Below the pieces are notes generated by a model, which was not told the DNA's origin, searched no databases, and saw only the letters and a program-made list of their open reading frames with translations. DNA of 9,169 bases from positions 1 through 9,169 of the forward strand of contig JAAZGX010000034.1 of the NCBI GenBank assembly GCA_012511005.1, in the 5' to 3' direction. The DNA is from Clostridiales bacterium. GTDB taxonomy: Bacteria; Bacillota; Clostridia; Oscillospirales; Acutalibacteraceae. Positions 6,592-9,169 of the stretch are shown one piece after another. Position numbers and translations under genes: made by a program. The first letter of the stretch is position 1, and each line of letters begins with the position of its first letter.

Positions 6592-7953
6592 ATGATTAGC
6601 GCAAAGAACATACTTGAAACAATAACGATGATACGAGAAGAAAACCTTGATGTCAGAACGGTAACAATGGGCATTTCACTTTTTGACTGCTGCAGTGAGG
6701 ATATAGATACTCTTTGCGGCAAAATATATGATAAAATAACAAAAAGTGCAGAAAATCTTGTGCCCGTCGCAAACCAGATAGAAAAGGAATACGGCATACC
6801 GATTATAAATAAAAGGATAGCGGTAACGCCAATATCCTTAATTTTAGCACCGTGCAGTAATAGAGATGCGGTAAAAATTGCGCTTACACTTGAAAAGGCG
6901 GCAAAGGAATGCGCAGTTAATTTCCTTGGAGGATTTTCCGCCCTCGTTCATAAAGGCTTTTCATCGGGTGACAGGGAGTTAATAGAAGCTATTCCGGACG
7001 CTCTTAGCGTTACGAGCCGTATTTGCTCAAGCGTTAATATAGGCTCTACAAAAGCGGGTATTAATATGGATGCTGTTCGTATTATGGGCGAAATTGTACA
7101 TAAAACTGCTAAAAAGACGGAGAAAGATAACTGTATAGGGGCGGCAAAGCTCGTTGTATTTTGCAACGCACCGGAGGATAATCCGTTTATGGCAGGGGCA
7201 TTCCACGGAATAGGAGAGCCGGATAAAGTTGTAAATGTAGGTGTCTCGGGTCCCGGTGTTGTGCGCTCTGCCTTAGCAAAAGTGCCAAAGGATATGGATT
7301 TATCAAGCGTTGCGCAGCTTATTAAAAATACGGCGTTTAAGATTACCCGTGTAGGTCAGTTAGTAGCAACAGAGGCTTCAAAAAGGCTCGGTGTTCCTTT
7401 CGGAATAGTTGACCTTTCTTTAGCGCCTACTCCTGCCGTCGGCGACTCTGTCGCCCGCATTTTAGAGGAAATGGGGCTTGAAGTCTGCGGTACGCATGGC
7501 ACGACTGCCGCGCTTGCTTTGTTAAATGATGCCGTTAAAAAAGGCGGGGTTATGGCATCATCTCATGTCGGCGGTTTATCAGGTGCCTTTATTCCCGTCA
7601 GTGAAGACGAGGGTATGATAAACGCCGTTAAAAAAGGTGCGCTTTCAATAGAAAAGCTTGAGGCGATGACTGCTGTCTGTTCTGTCGGGTTAGATATGAT
7701 AGTCATTCCGGGCGGCACAGCGCCTGAAACCATATCGGCAATAATAGCGGACGAAGCGGCTATTGGTATGGTAAACTCAAAAACCACAGCCGTAAGAGTT
7801 ATACCTGCTATCGGCAAAAAGACAGGCGATATGCTTGAGTTCGGCGGTCTTTTAGGCAGCGGTCCCGTTATGCCTGTTAGCAATTTATCATCAGAAATAT
7901 TTGTAAAAAGAGGCGGCAGAATTCCTGCGCCCTTACAAAGTCTTAAAAATTGA
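6592..7953 (+). CDS. DUF711 / UPF0210 family protein
   Basis: This 453-residue protein is full length for the DUF711 (UPF0210) family, which databases also call 'PFL family' because of a structural likeness to pyruvate formate-lyase-type barrels. No reaction is established. Recognisable conserved stretches are TMGISLFDCC, INKRIAVTPISLILAPC, FLGGFSALVHKGF, SSVNIGSTKAGINMDAV, NAPEDNPFMAGAFHGIGEPD, NVGVSGPGVV and the C-terminal GGRIPAPLQSLKN. I see no glycyl-radical loop of the RVSGY type, so glycyl-radical chemistry should not be assumed. There is no signal peptide or membrane segment. The ATG at 6592 follows AGGAG (6580-6584). It is preceded by its usual partner, the ACT-domain gene, and followed after 9 nt by an oxidoreductase gene, all on one strand as one operon. 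Confidence 0.95.
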   Translation: MISAKNILETITMIREENLDVRTVTMGISLFDCCSEDIDTLCGKIYDKITKSAENLVPVANQIEKEYGIPIINKRIAVTPISLILAPCSNRDAVKIALTLEKAAKECAVNFLGGFSALVHKGFSSGDRELIEAIPDALSVTSRICSSVNIGSTKAGINMDAVRIMGEIVHKTAKKTEKDNCIGAAKLVVFCNAPEDNPFMAGAFHGIGEPDKVVNVGVSGPGVVRSALAKVPKDMDLSSVAQLIKNTAFKITRVGQLVATEASKRLGVPFGIVDLSLAPTPAVGDSVARILEEMGLEVCGTHGTTAALALLNDAVKKGGVMASSHVGGLSGAFIPVSEDEGMINAVKKGALSIEKLEAMTAVCSVGLDMIVIPGGTAPETISAIIADEAAIGMVNSKTTAVRVIPAIGKKTGDMLEFGGLLGSGPVMPVSNLSSEIFVKRGGRIPAPLQSLKN

Positions 7954-7962
7954 GGTGAAGCT

Positions 7963-8949
7963 ATGAATGTTGCGTTTGCAGGTTTTCGACACGGTCATGT
8001 TTTTTCGGCATTAAGGCATATACGCACGATAAAGGATATTAATATTACGGCAGCTTGTGAAATTGACGCCAAATCAATAGAAAAGGCTAAAGAAAACGAA
8101 ATAGAAATAACACATTCCGACTATGACGATATGCTGAAAAGCGCCGATATAGATACTGTGATTATAGGCGACTATTACGCGGCAAGAGATGAGAAGATAA
8201 TAAAAGCGCTAAAGGCTAATAAAAATGTGTATTCGGACAAACCCATTTGCACAACGCTCAAAGCGTTTTATGAAATAGAAAGGCTCGTAAAAGAAAAAGG
8301 TCTTTATATAGGCTGTATTCTTGATTTGCGATGCCACGGCGCAGCAGCCGCTGCAAAAGAGATAGCAGAAAGCGGAAAGCTTGGTGAAATACATAACATA
8401 TCCTTTGGCGGTCAGCACGCGTTAAACTATGGCGCGCGCCCTAATTGGTATTTTGAAAAGGGCAAGCACGGCGGCACGATAAACGATATAGCTGTTCACG
8501 GCATTGATTTGATAAGATATATAACGAAAAAAGGCGTAAAAGAGGTAACGGCGGCAAGGTGCTTTAACGCTTACGCTAAAGAGGTGCCGAGTTTTTTAGA
8601 CTCTGCACAGTTTTTAGCCGTTCTTGACGGCGGCGCGGGGCTTATTGCTGATGTTTCCTATTCTATGCCCTCCTCAATTTCCTATGATATACCTTTTAAT
8701 TGGCGGTTTACATTCTGGGGCGAAAACGGGATTATGGAGTTTCGGGCAACAGATGATGATGTGTCTTTAAGCTTAAATAAAGCCAAAAATGTTGAAGTAA
8801 TAAAAGGTACTGCCCCCACGAAAAACCCGTTTGATGATTTTTTAGCCGAAGTAAAAGGTAAAAAGACTGAGCTTTCTACAGCAGAAATCCTAAACGCAAC
8901 GAAAGACACGCTTTTAATTCAAGAAAAATCACGCGAAAGCTATAATTAA
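7963..8949 (+). CDS. Gfo/Idh/MocA-family NAD(P)-dependent oxidoreductase
   Basis: This 328-residue protein is of the family that oxidises or reduces sugars, inositols and related polyols with NAD(P). The N-terminal Rossmann fold starts MNVAFAGFRHGHVFSALR; the usual GxGxxG loop is replaced by GFRHGH. SDKPICT (91-97) supplies the conserved lysine K93, in a DKP rather than the commoner EKP form. The catalytic segment GGTINDIAVHGIDLIRYI contains D175, H179 and D182 in the family pattern. Length is typical (320-380). There is no signal peptide, so it is cytosolic. GAGGTGA begins at the previous gene's stop and precedes the ATG. As the last gene of the GH110 operon it could act on a sugar released by the glycosidase, or on an unrelated metabolite linked to DUF711; the sequence does not decide. 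I see no terminator directly downstream. Confidence 0.93.
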   Translation: MNVAFAGFRHGHVFSALRHIRTIKDINITAACEIDAKSIEKAKENEIEITHSDYDDMLKSADIDTVIIGDYYAARDEKIIKALKANKNVYSDKPICTTLKAFYEIERLVKEKGLYIGCILDLRCHGAAAAAKEIAESGKLGEIHNISFGGQHALNYGARPNWYFEKGKHGGTINDIAVHGIDLIRYITKKGVKEVTAARCFNAYAKEVPSFLDSAQFLAVLDGGAGLIADVSYSMPSSISYDIPFNWRFTFWGENGIMEFRATDDDVSLSLNKAKNVEVIKGTAPTKNPFDDFLAEVKGKKTELSTAEILNATKDTLLIQEKSRESYN

Positions 8950-8960
8950 TACAAAAAAGA

Positions 8961-8989
8961 TTGACAAATATCAATTAAAAGAGTAAACT
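8961..8989 (+). promoter_or_regulatory. Predicted promoter of the T-box transcription unit
   Basis: TTGACA (8961-8966), a 17-nt spacer, then TAAACT (8984-8989). The -35 is perfect; the -10 matches 4 of 6. Transcription would start about 10-15 nt before the T-box Stem I, as expected. The spacer contains AATATCAAT, and ATTGACAAATATCAAT (8960-8975) is an imperfect palindrome. Confidence 0.55.
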
Positions 8990-9008
8990 TTTTGGTATAT
9001 AACTAAAT

Positions 9009-9169
9009 GCAAAGACGGAGAAGTGCGTACTTAAATAGCAAAGAGAACCGGCGGTTGCTGTAAGTCGGTGTATGCGAGTACATGTCACCATCACTCCTGA
9101 GCAGAGCCTGTGAACATAATAGTAATCGGCTACGGAAACGCACCGTTATCAGGCGTGGGATTTTGGAGA
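9009..9169 (+). ncRNA. T-box leader (5' part), specifier AUC, isoleucine; cut by window edge
   Basis: T-box leaders read the charging of a specific tRNA and control transcription of aminoacyl-tRNA synthetase or amino-acid genes. Stem I can be traced: GC (9009-9010) with GC (9101-9102), a kink-turn-like AAAGAC opposite TGA, GGAG (9017-9020) with CTCC (9094-9097), then GTACTT (9027-9032) with GAGTAC (9076-9081). Above it are AAGAGA, ACCG/CGGT and the distal-loop sequence GCGGTTGCTG. Counting back from the conserved TGAGC, the specifier is ATC (9090-9092) followed by the usual purine A. Downstream are the Stem II marks AGTAA and ACGG...CCGTTATC (9121-9150), then GTGGGA, the start of Stem III. 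The antiterminator with TGGNACC and the regulated gene lie beyond the window; ileS or a branched-chain amino-acid gene is likely. The specifier loop looks a little longer than usual. Confidence 0.9.

Noticed and set aside
9014..9147. Long-range pairing GACGG/CCGTT plus TGCGT/ACGCA as the base of T-box Stem I
   Set aside because: The sequences pair (9014-9018 with 9143-9147; 9024-9028 with 9138-9142), but the canonical Stem I closes at TGAGC (9098-9102), and ACGG...CCGTT belongs to the Stem II region.
9009..9169. Cobalamin or other metabolite riboswitch at the right edge
   Set aside because: The conserved box sequences of those riboswitches are absent, while several T-box-specific elements are present in order.
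1..9169. CRISPR array, insertion sequence, tRNA or rRNA gene
   Set aside because: I saw no regularly spaced repeats, transposase, terminal inverted repeats with target duplications, or tRNA/rRNA signature.

Overview
The window comes from a spore-forming, A+T-rich clostridial Firmicute, probably a gut or rumen anaerobe. Three things point there: an alpha/beta-type small acid-soluble spore protein with its own terminator, strong AGGAG-type ribosome binding sites with sigma-A-like promoters, and a tRNA-sensing T-box leader at the right edge. I cannot name a genus.

Layout. Positions 1-1864 hold a two-gene minus-strand unit: a PHP-fold metallohydrolase (CehA/McbA-like), then a metallo-beta-lactamase-fold hydrolase that runs off the left edge. 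Positions 1865-1988 are a divergent promoter region with a large inverted repeat that looks like an operator. Positions 1989-4036 encode a GH92 alpha-mannosidase-family protein without a signal peptide. Positions 4270-4461 encode the spore protein, followed by a strong terminator. A well-formed promoter at 4524-4552 then drives a four-gene plus-strand operon (4610-8949): a GH110 alpha-1,3-galactosidase-like beta-helix protein, an ACT-domain protein (UPF0237), a DUF711/UPF0210 protein and a Gfo/Idh/MocA oxidoreductase. Positions 8961-9169 carry a new promoter and the Stem I/Stem II part of a T-box leader. Its specifier reads AUC (isoleucine), and the regulated gene is outside the window.

How the genes may work together. 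GH92 and GH110 enzymes act on alpha-mannosides and alpha-1,3-galactosides, sugars typical of host or fungal glycans. Both proteins here lack an export signal, so they probably act in the cytosol on imported oligosaccharides. No transporter or regulator gene is visible. The oxidoreductase could process a released sugar. The ACT-DUF711 pair has no established function, and its place inside a glycosidase operon is the most unusual part of the layout. A repeated ATTGATATT / AATATCAAT motif near three promoters hints at a shared regulator, but the evidence is modest.
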